A stretch of DNA of 22,672 bases, from assembly GCA_050742975.1 (NCBI GenBank), contig JBOGDQ010000040.1:1-22672 (forward strand), written 5' to 3'. Origin of the DNA: JBDTGE01 sp050742975 (GTDB lineage: Bacteria > Actinomycetota > Actinomycetes > Mycobacteriales > Jatrophihabitantaceae). Below the pieces are notes generated by a model that saw nothing but the letters and a program-made list of their open reading frames with translations, ran no database searches and was not told where the DNA came from. The position numbers were made by a program, and so were the translations under genes. This document shows positions 8,228-16,262 of the stretch, in pieces; the first letter of the stretch is position 1, and every line of letters begins with the position of its first letter.

Positions 8228-9061
8228 ATGACGGTACACTCTCTGCGATACCTGGCCAACTGCGCGATGCTGTTCACCGAACTGCCGCTGCTACAGCGCG
8301 CGAGCGCGGCGCGGGCAGCGGGGTTCGACGCGGTCGAGTTCTGGTGGCCGTTCGCCGCCCCTGTCCCCGCTGATGCCGACGTCGACGCGTTCGTCGCCTC
8401 GATCCAGGACGCGGGCGTGGCGCTCGTGGGACTGAACTTCTTCGCCGGCGAGCTCGCGGGTGCGGACTGCGGCGTGCTGTCGATCCCGTCCCGCAGCACG
8501 GAGTTCGGCGACAACGTCGACGTGGCGGTCGGCATCGGCGAGCGGCTCGGTGTGCGCGCGTTCAACGCGCTGTACGGCAACCGGGTCGACGGGGTGCCGC
8601 CCGAGGAGCAGGACGACATCGCGCTCGCGAGCATCGCCCATGCGGCCAAGGCGGCGGACCGGATCGGTGCCACCGTGCTGATCGAAGCGGTGAGCGGCCC
8701 GAAGCCCTACCCGCTGCGTACCGCCGACCAGGCCGTCGCCGTAGTCGACCGGGCCCGGGCCGCAGGAGCCGCCAACGTTGGATTCCTGTGCGACCTCTAC
8801 CACCTGGACAGCAACGGCGACGACCTCGACGCGGCGATCGCGGGCCATGCCGCCAAGATCGCGCACGTGCAGATCGCCGACGCTCCGGGCCGCGGCGAGC
8901 CCGGCAGCGGGTCGCTCGATCTGGACGGCCGGCTGGCGGCGTTGCAGCGCAACGGGTACGAGGGCTGGGTCGGCCTGGAGTACAAGCCGACCACCTCGAC
9001 CGACGAGAGCCTGGCCTGGCTGCCCCGTTCGCGCCGCGGCGGGCAGGTGTCGGCATGGTGA
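8228..9061 (+). CDS. hyi: Hydroxypyruvate isomerase
   Basis: A 277-residue TIM-barrel enzyme of the xylose isomerase-like family that interconverts hydroxypyruvate and tartronate semialdehyde. Typical features are the YLANCAMLFTELP start, the catalytic Glu pair E153 (VLIEAVSG) and E251 (VGLEYKP), and likely metal ligands D189/H192 (CDLYHLD) and H213 (AHVQIAD). ATG 8228 is chosen because family homology starts there and GGAAG lies just upstream; an in-frame ATG at 8195 would add 11 unconserved residues over the operator. It is the first gene of an operon whose junctions all overlap, and it overlaps glxR. With Gcl and GlxR nearby it belongs to the glyoxylate-to-glycerate route. Confidence 0.93.
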   Translation: MTVHSLRYLANCAMLFTELPLLQRASAARAAGFDAVEFWWPFAAPVPADADVDAFVASIQDAGVALVGLNFFAGELAGADCGVLSIPSRSTEFGDNVDVAVGIGERLGVRAFNALYGNRVDGVPPEEQDDIALASIAHAAKAADRIGATVLIEAVSGPKPYPLRTADQAVAVVDRARAAGAANVGFLCDLYHLDSNGDDLDAAIAGHAAKIAHVQIADAPGRGEPGSGSLDLDGRLAALQRNGYEGWVGLEYKPTTSTDESLAWLPRSRRGGQVSAW

Positions 9062-9945
9062 GCGTCGCGTTCGTCGGGCTGGGCATCATGGGCGGCCCGA
9101 TGGCCGCCAACCTGGTCAAGGCCGGCTTCGACGTCGTCGGCTACAACCGCAGCCCGGGCAAGGTCGATCGGCTCGTCGAGCAGGGTGGCCGGGGCGCGGC
9201 GAGCGTCGCCGATGCGGTCAAGGACGTCGACGTCGTCGTGACCATGGTGCCGGACTCGCCCGACGTCCGAGCGGTGCTCACTGGCGAGGACGGCGTGTTC
9301 GCCAACGCGCGCAAGGGTGCGCTGGTGATCGACTGCTCGACGATCCGGCCTGACGTGGCCGCGGAACTTGCCGCCGAGGGTAAACAGCAGGGCTTCCGCG
9401 TGCTGGACGCGCCGGTCTCCGGTGGCGAGCAGGGCGCGATCGACGCGGTGCTGTCGATCATGGTCGGTGGCGAGCCGGACGACGTCGCCGCGGCCAGGGA
9501 CGTGCTCGACGCGGTCGGCCGGACGGTGGTCCACGTCGGGCCGGCCGGTTCCGGGCAGACCGTCAAGGCGGCCAACCAGCTCATGGTCGCGGGCAACATC
9601 GAACTGCTCGCCGAGGCGATCGTCTTCCTGGAGGCGTACGGCGTCGACACCGAGGCCGCGCTCGCGGTGCTCGGCGGTGGCCTGGCCGGCAGCACCGTGC
9701 TCGACCGCAAGGGCGCGGCCATGCTCGCGCGCAGCTTCACGCCCGGGTTCCGCATCGAACTGCACGACAAGGACCTGGGCATCCTGACCGCGGCCGCTCG
9801 CGACGCGGGCGTGGTGATCCCACTCGGCTCGGCCGTTGCCCAGCTCGTCGCCTCGCTCAAGGCGCAGGGCGACGGCGGACTGGACCACTCGGCACTGCTC
9901 AAGCTCGTCGAGCAGCTGTCCGGACGACAGGAGAACCAACGATGA
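9055..9945 (+). CDS. glxR: 2-hydroxy-3-oxopropionate (tartronate semialdehyde) reductase
   Basis: A 296-residue beta-hydroxyacid dehydrogenase that reduces tartronate semialdehyde to D-glycerate with NAD(P)H. The N-terminal Rossmann motif is FVGLGIMGGPMAANL (GxGxxG at about 8-13), the substrate-binding signature is DAPVSGGEQGA at about 118-128, and the catalytic Lys is K171 in GSGQTVKAANQ. The C-terminal helical domain is complete, and the length is standard. ATG 9055 or GTG 9058 can start it; both overlap the hyi stop. Its position directly before gcl, whose product it consumes, favours this substrate over other hydroxyacids. Confidence 0.92.
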   Translation: MVSVAFVGLGIMGGPMAANLVKAGFDVVGYNRSPGKVDRLVEQGGRGAASVADAVKDVDVVVTMVPDSPDVRAVLTGEDGVFANARKGALVIDCSTIRPDVAAELAAEGKQQGFRVLDAPVSGGEQGAIDAVLSIMVGGEPDDVAAARDVLDAVGRTVVHVGPAGSGQTVKAANQLMVAGNIELLAEAIVFLEAYGVDTEAALAVLGGGLAGSTVLDRKGAAMLARSFTPGFRIELHDKDLGILTAAARDAGVVIPLGSAVAQLVASLKAQGDGGLDHSALLKLVEQLSGRQENQR

Positions 9946-11708
9946 CACGTATGCGCACGGTCGATGCCGCGGTCGCGATCCTGCAGAAGGAGGGCGTCGC
10001 CGACGTCTTCGGCCTGCCCGGCGCGGCGATCAACCCGTTCTACGACGCCCTCCGCAGGAACGGCTCGATCAACCACACCCTGGCCCGGCACGTCGAGGGT
10101 GCGTCGCACATGGCCGAGGGCTACACGCGCGCCCGGGCAGGCAACATCGGCGTGTGCATCGGGACGTCCGGGCCGGCTGGGACGGACATGATGACCGGGC
10201 TGTACTCCGCGTCGGCGGACTCCATCCCGATCCTGTGCATCACCGGTCAGGCGCCGGTCGCCAAGCTGCACAAGGAGGACTTCCAGGCCGTCGACATCTG
10301 CACGATCGCCTCGTCGCTGACGAAGATGGCGATGACGGTCCTGGAGCCCGCGCAGGTACCCGGCGCGTTCCAGCAGGCGTTTCACCTGATGCGATCGGGG
10401 CGTCCGGGCCCGGTGCTGCTCGACCTGCCGTTCGACGTCCAGCTCGCCGAGATCGAGTTCGACATCGAGACCTACCAGCCGCTGCCGGTGTACAAGCCGG
10501 CCGCGACGCGAGCGCAGATCGACAAGGCGCTGGACCTGCTCGCGGCGTCCGAGCGCCCGCTCATAGTCGCGGGCGGCGGGATCCTCAACGCCGACGCCGC
10601 CGACCTGCTCGTCGAGTTCGCCGAGCTGGTCGACGTGCCGGTGGTGCCGACGCTGATGGGCTGGGGCGCGCTGCCGGACGATCACCGGCTGATGGCCGGC
10701 ATGGTCGGGCTGCAGACCGCGCATCGCTACGGCAACGCGACGATGCTGGCCGCCGACTTCGTGCTCGGTATCGGCAACCGCTGGGCCAACCGGCACACCG
10801 GCGGCGTGCCGACGTACACGCAGGGCCGCACCTTCGTGCACGTCGACATCGAGCCGACGCAGATCGGCCGGGTGTTCGCGCCCGACTACGGCATCGTGTC
10901 CGACGCCAAGGCCGCGCTGGAGCTGTTCGTGCAGGCCGCCCGCGAGCGCAAGCCCGCCAGTCGCACCGGGTGGGTGGACGCCTGCCGCGAGCGGCGCTCC
11001 ACGATGCAGCGCCGCACCCACTTCGACGACGTGCCGATCAAGCCGCAGCGGGTGTACGAGGAGATGAACCGCAGCTTCGGCCCGGAGACCCGTTACGTCA
11101 GCACGATCGGCCTGTCGCAGATCGCGGCCGCGCAGTTCCTGCACGTCTACCGTCCGCGGCACTGGATCAACGCCGGGCAGGCCGGCCCGCTCGGCTGGAC
11201 CGTGCCGGCGGCGATCGGCGTGTGCGTGGCCGACCCGGATGCGACCGTGGTCGCGCTGTCCGGCGATTACGACTTCCAGTTCATGATCGAGGAGCTGGCG
11301 GTGGGTGCACAGTTCAAGCTGCCGTACATCCACGTGCTGGTGAACAACGCCTACCTCGGCCTGATCCGGCAGTCGCAGCGCGGTTTCGACATGGACTACT
11401 GCGTCCAGCTCTCCTTCGACAACGTCAACGCACCCGAGCTGGGCGGTTACGGCGTCGACCACGTGAAGGTCGCCGAGGGCCTGGGCTGCAAGGCACTGCG
11501 CGTCACCGATCCGGGCGAGATCGCCGGGGCGCTCGACGAGGCGAAGAAGCTCATCGCGGAGTACCGCGTCCCGGTGGTCGTCGAGATCATCCTGGAGCGG
11601 ATCACCAACATCTCGATGGGCACCGAGCTGGACAACGTGGTCGAGTTCGAGGAACTCGCCGCGCGTCACGAGGACGCACCGACCGCAGTTGTTGCCATGC
11701 TGGACTGA
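9942..11708 (+). CDS. gcl: Glyoxylate carboligase (tartronate-semialdehyde synthase)
   Basis: A 588-residue ThDP-dependent enzyme that condenses two glyoxylates to tartronate semialdehyde and CO2. It aligns end to end with E. coli Gcl. Notably it has Val at position 51 (ARHVEGASHMAEG), where nearly all other ThDP enzymes have a catalytic Glu, which is the hallmark of Gcl. Other conserved blocks are GTSGPAGTDM, AGGGILNADAA, IGLSQIAAAQ, GQAGPLGWT and the ThDP/Mg motif GDYDFQFMIEELAVG...NNAYLGLI. ATG 9942 overlaps the glxR stop (ATGA), with an AGGAGAA ribosome-binding site. Its stop overlaps the glycerate kinase start. It uses the glyoxylate released by ureidoglycolate cleavage. Confidence 0.97.
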   Translation: MTRMRTVDAAVAILQKEGVADVFGLPGAAINPFYDALRRNGSINHTLARHVEGASHMAEGYTRARAGNIGVCIGTSGPAGTDMMTGLYSASADSIPILCITGQAPVAKLHKEDFQAVDICTIASSLTKMAMTVLEPAQVPGAFQQAFHLMRSGRPGPVLLDLPFDVQLAEIEFDIETYQPLPVYKPAATRAQIDKALDLLAASERPLIVAGGGILNADAADLLVEFAELVDVPVVPTLMGWGALPDDHRLMAGMVGLQTAHRYGNATMLAADFVLGIGNRWANRHTGGVPTYTQGRTFVHVDIEPTQIGRVFAPDYGIVSDAKAALELFVQAARERKPASRTGWVDACRERRSTMQRRTHFDDVPIKPQRVYEEMNRSFGPETRYVSTIGLSQIAAAQFLHVYRPRHWINAGQAGPLGWTVPAAIGVCVADPDATVVALSGDYDFQFMIEELAVGAQFKLPYIHVLVNNAYLGLIRQSQRGFDMDYCVQLSFDNVNAPELGGYGVDHVKVAEGLGCKALRVTDPGEIAGALDEAKKLIAEYRVPVVVEIILERITNISMGTELDNVVEFEELAARHEDAPTAVVAMLD

Positions 11709-12886
11709 TGCACGTCCTGATCGCGCCCGACAAGTTCAAGGGTTCGCTGACCGCGGCGCAGGTCGCCGACGCCGTCAGTGCCGGCTTGCGCGCCGAGAGA
11801 CCGGACGTCGTGCTCGTGCGCGTCCTGGTGGCCGACGGCGGTGACGGCACGGTGGACGCGGCGGTGGCCGCCGGGTTCGAGCGCGTGCCGGTGACCGCGG
11901 CGGGTCCGACCGGGCTGCCGGTTCGCTCGTCCTACGCGCGCCGCGGTTCGGTCGCGGTCGTGGAGCTGGCCGGCGTGTGCGGGCTGTCCCGGCTGCCGGG
12001 CTGCGAGTTCGATCCGCTGGGCGCGTCGAGCTACGGCGTCGGCGAGGTGATCCGGGCCGCCCTGGACGCCGGCGCGCACCGGATCGTCCTGGGCATCGGT
12101 GGCAGCGCGAGCACGGACGGGGGAGCGGGCCTGCTGCAGGCGCTCGGTGCGCGGATCCTCGACGCGCACGGCGATCCGCTCGGACGGGGAGGAGGGGTGC
12201 TGGGCGCGGCGGCGACGCTCGACCTGTCCGAACTGCACCTGGGCCTGCGCGCCGTGCAGCTCGCGGTGGCGAGCGACGTCGACAACCCGCTCACCGGCCC
12301 GGACGGGGCCGCGGCGGTGTACGGGCCGCAGAAGGGTGCCGATCCTGACCAGGTGCGCGCGCTCGACGACGCGCTGCGGCAGTGGGCAGCCGTCGTCGCC
12401 TCGGCCGTCGGGACCGATCACAGCGGCGAACCCGGTGCCGGCGCGGCGGGCGGGGTCGGCGTCGCCGCGCTCGCCCTCGGCGCGCAGCTGAGCTCGGGCA
12501 TCGACCTCGTGCTCGACCTGGTCGGTTTCGACGCGGCACTGGGCGGCGCCGACCTCGTGATCACCGGCGAAGGTTCGCTCGACCGGCAGACCCTGTCCGG
12601 CAAGGCGCCCGCGGGTGTCGCCGCGGCGGCGCGGCGTGCGGGCGTTGCGGTCGTCGCCGTCGCCGGCCGGTGCTCGCTGTCGCCGGACGAGCTGAGCGGC
12701 GCGGGGTTCGGCGCGGTCTACGCGCTGACCGATCTCGAACCGGACGTCGAGCGGTGCATCGCCGATGCGCCGGCCCTGCTCGAGCAGCTGGGACGAAAGC
12801 TGGCCGGCCGCCTGCCCCGTTGTGCAACTTCTGGCTGTCCCACGCCGCCAGAAGTTGCACAGTCGGGTGCGGAGCGGTCCCGATGA
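11708..12886 (+). CDS. glxK: Glycerate kinase (GarK/GlxK family), with palindrome-encoded C-terminus
   Basis: A 392-residue kinase that phosphorylates D-glycerate, by family most likely to 2-phosphoglycerate, feeding lower glycolysis. Family blocks are APDKFKGSLTA at the N-terminus, ADGGDGTVDA, GIGGSASTDGGAG, ASDVDNPLTGPDGAA..YGPQKGA, and TGEGSLDRQTLSGKAP. The gene begins at an ATG overlapping the gcl TGA (TGATG). Recognisable homology ends near residue 372 (EQLGRKLAGRLP). The last 20 or so residues, Cys/Pro-rich, are encoded by a perfect 15-bp inverted repeat and its flank, ending in a TGA that overlaps the allB start. The element seems to have entered the gene end while keeping the overlap. 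Confidence 0.93.
   Translation: MHVLIAPDKFKGSLTAAQVADAVSAGLRAERPDVVLVRVLVADGGDGTVDAAVAAGFERVPVTAAGPTGLPVRSSYARRGSVAVVELAGVCGLSRLPGCEFDPLGASSYGVGEVIRAALDAGAHRIVLGIGGSASTDGGAGLLQALGARILDAHGDPLGRGGGVLGAAATLDLSELHLGLRAVQLAVASDVDNPLTGPDGAAAVYGPQKGADPDQVRALDDALRQWAAVVASAVGTDHSGEPGAGAAGGVGVAALALGAQLSSGIDLVLDLVGFDAALGGADLVITGEGSLDRQTLSGKAPAGVAAAARRAGVAVVAVAGRCSLSPDELSGAGFGAVYALTDLEPDVERCIADAPALLEQLGRKLAGRLPRCATSGCPTPPEVAQSGAERSR
12821..12861. repeat. Perfect 15-bp inverted repeat inside the 3' end of the glycerate kinase gene
   Basis: TGTGCAACTTCTGGC (12821-12835) and GCCAGAAGTTGCACA (12847-12861) around 11 bases. The arms are AT-richer than the surroundings. It sits 21 bases before the allB start codon. 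The stem would be strong in RNA and could trim or attenuate the allB-alc part of the operon, but there is no T-tract. It differs in design from the 48-bp family. Confidence 0.85.
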
Positions 12887-14208
12887 CCCTCGAGCTGGTG
12901 GTGCGTGCCGAGCGGGCGATCACCGGCGGCGCGGAACGGGCCTGTGCGGTGGGTATCCGGGACGGGCGGATCGCGGCGATCGAGCCCGTCGACGCCGAGC
13001 TCGACACCGACCGCACGCTGCGCCTCGGGCCGGACGCGGTGCTGCTGCCCGGCCTGGTCGACACGCACGTCCACGTCAACGATCCGGGCCGCACCGAGTG
13101 GGAGGGGTTCGCCACCGCGACGGCAGCGGCGGCGGCGGGCGGGGTGACGACGATCATCGACATGCCGCTCAACAGCATCCCGCCGACGTGCGATGTCGAC
13201 GCGCTGGACGTTAAGCGCAGGACCGCGGCCGGCCAGTGCGCCGTCGACGTCGGGTTCTGGGGCGGCGCGATCCCGGGCAACGTCGCGGAGTTGCGGCCGC
13301 TGCACGAGGCCGGCGTCTTCGGGTTCAAGTGCTTCCTGCTGCCGAGCGGGGTCGACGAGTTCCCACCCCTGGACGATGACGGCCTGCACGTGGCGATGCG
13401 CGAGATCGCGACGTTCGACGGGCTGCTGATCGTGCACGCCGAGGACGCCGGCTCGATCCACGACGCGCCGCACGAGCGCGGGTACCGCTCGTTCGTGCGC
13501 TCGCGTCCCCCCGAGGCCGAGCAGCGCGCGATCGCCCGGCTGCTCGAGCTCGCCGGCCGGACCGGCTGCCGCGTGCACGTGCTGCACCTGTCGAGCGCGG
13601 ATGCGTTGCCGATGCTGGCGAAGGCGCGGGCCGACGGCGTGCCGGTGAGCGTCGAGACCTGCCCGCATTACCTCACTTTCGCTGACGCGGACATCCCGGA
13701 CGGCGCCACGCAGTACAAGTGCTGCCCGCCGATCCGCGATCCGGCCAACCGCGAGGCGCTGTGGCAGGGGCTGCGCGACGGCGTCATCGACTGCATCGTG
13801 TCCGACCACTCGCCGTGCACCGTCGAGCTCAAGCGGCTGGACACCGGCGACTTCGCCGACGCCTGGGGCGGGATCGCGTCGCTGCAACTCGGGCTGGCCG
13901 CCGTGTGGACCGAGGCGCACGCGCGTGGTGTCGCGCTCGCTGACGTCGTCGGCTGGATGGCCGAGCGTCCCGCGGACTTGGCCGGGCTGCCCGACAAGGG
14001 CAGGCTGGCCGTCGGAGCGGCGGCCGATCTCTGCGTCTTCGCTCCGGACGCGCAGTTCGTCGTCGACGCGGCGGCGCTCCGGCACCGCAACCCGGTGACA
14101 CCGTACAACGGGCGGCGGCTTACCGGCGTCGTCCGCCGCACCTGGCTGCGCGGCAACGAGATCACCGATCAGCCGGCCGGCCGGCTGCTCATGCGAGGAG
14201 AGACATGA
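12883..14208 (+). CDS. allB: Allantoinase
   Basis: A 441-residue amidohydrolase that opens the hydantoin ring of allantoin to give allantoate. The two-metal centre is visible: H62/H64 (DTHVHVNDPG), carboxylated K149 (FGFKCFLLPSG), H185 (LIVHAED), H235 (VHVLHLSS) and D308 (CIVSDHSPC). The RTEWEGF sequence after the HxH and the CFLLPSGVDEFP segment are allantoinase-like rather than dihydropyrimidinase-like. ATG 12883 overlaps the glycerate kinase stop and TGA overlaps the alc start (both ATGA). It is cytosolic. It acts between UraD and allantoicase in the urate pathway encoded around it. Confidence 0.95.
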   Translation: MTLELVVRAERAITGGAERACAVGIRDGRIAAIEPVDAELDTDRTLRLGPDAVLLPGLVDTHVHVNDPGRTEWEGFATATAAAAAGGVTTIIDMPLNSIPPTCDVDALDVKRRTAAGQCAVDVGFWGGAIPGNVAELRPLHEAGVFGFKCFLLPSGVDEFPPLDDDGLHVAMREIATFDGLLIVHAEDAGSIHDAPHERGYRSFVRSRPPEAEQRAIARLLELAGRTGCRVHVLHLSSADALPMLAKARADGVPVSVETCPHYLTFADADIPDGATQYKCCPPIRDPANREALWQGLRDGVIDCIVSDHSPCTVELKRLDTGDFADAWGGIASLQLGLAAVWTEAHARGVALADVVGWMAERPADLAGLPDKGRLAVGAAADLCVFAPDAQFVVDAAALRHRNPVTPYNGRRLTGVVRRTWLRGNEITDQPAGRLLMRGET

Positions 14209-15323
14209 CGGATCTGTACCTGCCCGACCTCGCCTCGCGCGAGCTGGGCGGCGGGGTGGTCGCCGCGAACGACGAGCTGTTCGCCGAGCGCGAGAACCTG
14301 ATCAAGCCCGAGGCGCCGGTGTTCCAGCCGCACACGTTCGGCCCGAAGGGGCAGATCATGGACGGCTGGGAGACCCGCCGCCGGCGCGAACGTGGACCCG
14401 ACAGCCACGACCACGCGATCGTGCGGCTCGGCTGTCCCGGTGTGGTGCGCACCGTCGTCGTCGACACCGCGTTCTTCCGGGGCAACTTCCCGCCGGAGAC
14501 CTCGGTCGAGGCGTGCGGCGTCGAGGGACACCCGTCGCCGGGCGAGCTCGCCGCCGCCGACTGGACGACTCTCGTCGCCCGCTGCGCGCTCACCGGTGAC
14601 AGCGCGCACGAGTTCGCGGTCGAGGACGAGCACCGGTACACGCACGTGCGCCTGTCGATCTACCCCGACGGCGGCGTTGCGCGGCTGCGGGTGTTCGGCG
14701 AGGTGGTGCCCGACCCGAGGTTGCTGGCGCACACGATCGACCTGGCGGCGCTGGAGAACGGCGGGCGCGTGCTCGACTGCAGCAACAGCTTCTTCTCCTC
14801 GCCCAACAACCTGATAAAGCCCGGCCTGGCTCTGGTTATGGGCGACGGCTGGGAGACCTCCCGCCGCAGGGACGACGGTAACGACTGGGTGCAGGTGCAG
14901 CTCGCGTGCGCGGGGCGGACCGTCCTGGCCGAGATCGACACGACGCACTTCGTGGGCAACGCGCCGGGCTGGGCCGCCCTGACCGGCGAGGGGGTCGACG
15001 TGCTGGCCCGCACCGCCCTTCAGCCGGACACCCGGCACCGGTTCGTCCTCGCGCCTGCCGAGCTGTCCGCGGTGCGGCTGGACGTGTTCCCCGACGGCGG
15101 GGTCGGCCGGCTGCGCCTGTACGGGACGCCCACCGAAGCCGGTCGTGCGAGCCTCACCCGGCAGTTCCTGAACCGGGTTCCGGACAGCCAGCTGGCCGGG
15201 CTGCTCGACTCGGCGGGGCTTTCCGGCGACGACGCCGACAGGCTGGCCGCGGGCCGGCCGTACGCCGACCTGGCCGAGCTGCCGGGCAGCCTCCGCGCGC
15301 GGCTGGCCGGTGCGGGCACTTGA
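14205..15323 (+). CDS. alc: Allantoicase with C-terminal extension
   Basis: A 372-residue enzyme that hydrolyses allantoate to ureidoglycolate and urea. The two tandem allantoicase repeats are plain: DELFAERENLIKPEAP...MDGWETRRRR and NSFFSSPNNLIKPGLA...GDGWETSRRR, each closing with a VRL..(Y/F)PDGGV.RLR(V/L)(F/Y)G block. After the second repeat ends, near residue 308, about 64 residues remain. Their segment AGLSGDDADRLAAGRPYADL resembles a helix-hairpin-helix or an OHCU-decarboxylase-like N-terminus. ATG 14205 overlaps the allB stop. The TGA forms part of the -35 box of the next operon. The ureidoglycolate-cleaving enzyme that should follow is absent here. Confidence 0.94.
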   Translation: MTDLYLPDLASRELGGGVVAANDELFAERENLIKPEAPVFQPHTFGPKGQIMDGWETRRRRERGPDSHDHAIVRLGCPGVVRTVVVDTAFFRGNFPPETSVEACGVEGHPSPGELAAADWTTLVARCALTGDSAHEFAVEDEHRYTHVRLSIYPDGGVARLRVFGEVVPDPRLLAHTIDLAALENGGRVLDCSNSFFSSPNNLIKPGLALVMGDGWETSRRRDDGNDWVQVQLACAGRTVLAEIDTTHFVGNAPGWAALTGEGVDVLARTALQPDTRHRFVLAPAELSAVRLDVFPDGGVGRLRLYGTPTEAGRASLTRQFLNRVPDSQLAGLLDSAGLSGDDADRLAAGRPYADLAELPGSLRARLAGAGT

Positions 15324-15349
15324 CCTCGGCCGAGTGCTCGTCCTAGGCT
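15320..15349 (+). promoter_or_regulatory. uraD: Promoter of the urate operon
   Basis: TTGACC (15320-15325), 18-base spacer, TAGGCT (15344-15349). The -35 box contains the allantoicase stop codon. The spacer holds a perfect CTCGGCCGAG palindrome at 15325-15334. Two IclR-like operators follow directly. Confidence 0.6.
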
Positions 15350-15385
15350 CTCCGTATAGCGAAATACACTTTCCGTATCCTGAAA
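15350..15385. promoter_or_regulatory. Tandem IclR/AllR-like operators upstream of uraD
   Basis: CTCCGTATAGCGAAA (15350-15364) and TTCCGTATCCTGAAA (15371-15385), starts 21 bases apart, so two helical turns on the same face. Both match the complement of the hyi operator; shared pattern is YYCCGTATNNYGRAA. They cover the expected transcription start, so a repressor is likely. The regulator gene is not in this window. Confidence 0.55.
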
Positions 15386-15397
15386 TCAGGAGTTGCA

Positions 15398-15937
15398 GTG
15401 ACGACAGCTCGTGCCGGCGCAGCGGCCGGACCTCCGTGGCCGCTCGCCGCGCTGAACGCAGCCGCGCCCGACGACGCGCGGCTGCGCGGTGACCTCGGCG
15501 CCTGCTGCGCCGCAGCGGCGTGGATCGAGAGCGTGCTGGCCGGGCGCCCCTACCCGGACGAGCAGTCCCTGCTGGCCGCGTCCGAAGCGGCAACCGCCGC
15601 GCTCGACGACGCAGGGCTGGCACAGGCGATCGCGGCCCACCCGCGGATCGGCGAGCGGCCGAGCGGCCCGAACGGGCAGTGGTCACGGCAGGAGCAGTCG
15701 GGCGTGTCCGGTGACGACATCCGGGCCCGGCTGGCTGCGGCCAATGCCGAGTACGAGCAGCGTTTCGATCAGGTCTACCTGGTCTGCGCGACGGGCCGAT
15801 CCGGTGACGAGCTGCTCGCGATCTGCCGGGCGCGCCTGGGCAACGACGCCGCGACCGAGCGCTCCGTCGTGCTCGGCGAGCTGGCCAGGATCAACCGGAT
15901 CCGGCTGGCCAAGCTGCTGCACGCGGAGGCGCTATGA
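15398..15937 (+). CDS. uraD: 2-oxo-4-hydroxy-4-carboxy-5-ureidoimidazoline (OHCU) decarboxylase
   Basis: A 179-residue all-helical enzyme that decarboxylates OHCU stereospecifically to S-allantoin. The catalytic His is H81 in AAHPRIGER, with E99 in SRQEQSG and the GRSGDELLAICRARLGN segment also typical. The first 20 residues (Ala/Gly/Pro-rich) are not conserved in the family. GTG 15398 has an AGGAG ribosome-binding site 6 bases upstream and is downstream of a clear promoter. It ends with an ATGA overlap with uraH. It is the first gene of the urate-oxidation operon. Confidence 0.93.
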   Translation: MTTARAGAAAGPPWPLAALNAAAPDDARLRGDLGACCAAAAWIESVLAGRPYPDEQSLLAASEAATAALDDAGLAQAIAAHPRIGERPSGPNGQWSRQEQSGVSGDDIRARLAAANAEYEQRFDQVYLVCATGRSGDELLAICRARLGNDAATERSVVLGELARINRIRLAKLLHAEAL

Positions 15938-16260
15938 CTCTCTCGACCCACGTCCTGGACGCCGCGTCCGGTCGGCCGGCCGAGGGCGTCGCGGTCACCC
16001 TCGAGCGTGGTACTGACGACGGGTGGCAGCCGGTCGCCGGGGGCCGCACCGACGCCGACGGGCGGATCGGCGCGCTCGGCGAGCCGGAGGCGGGCGTGCA
16101 CCGCATCCGGTTCGACACCGGCGGCTACTTCGCCGAGCGCGGCGTACCCACCTTCTACCCGGAGGTGAGCGTCGTCTTCGAGGTCACCGACGCGCAGCAG
16201 CACCATCACGTCCCGCTGCTGCTCAGCCCGTACGCCTTCTCCACCTACCGCGGGAGCTAG
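15934..16260 (+). CDS. uraH: 5-hydroxyisourate hydrolase (transthyretin-related)
   Basis: A 108-residue transthyretin-like enzyme that hydrolyses 5-hydroxyisourate to OHCU. The active-site set is complete: H6 (STHVLD), R44 (DADGRIG), H92 (HHHVPLLLSPY) and the C-terminal YRGS tetrapeptide at 105-108. It has no signal peptide, unlike periplasmic homologues. It starts within the uraD stop and stops at TAG 16258-16260; a TGA lies in the same frame two codons later, across the uox start. Confidence 0.96.
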   Translation: MTLSTHVLDAASGRPAEGVAVTLERGTDDGWQPVAGGRTDADGRIGALGEPEAGVHRIRFDTGGYFAERGVPTFYPEVSVVFEVTDAQQHHHVPLLLSPYAFSTYRGS

Positions 16261-16262
16261 CA

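Noticed and set aside
9141..11669. 842-codon minus-strand open frame across glxR and gcl
   Set aside because: It is low-complexity and antisense to two well-conserved enzymes; high GC removes stops in that frame.
9836..11707. Upstream extension of the glycerate kinase frame through gcl
   Set aside because: This part of the frame is a shadow of gcl; kinase homology begins exactly at the ATG at 11708.
12821..12861. Intrinsic terminator at the end of the glycerate kinase gene
   Set aside because: The stem is strong but there is no T-tract, and it lies inside an operon with overlapping genes. A partial or Rho-independent non-canonical effect remains possible.
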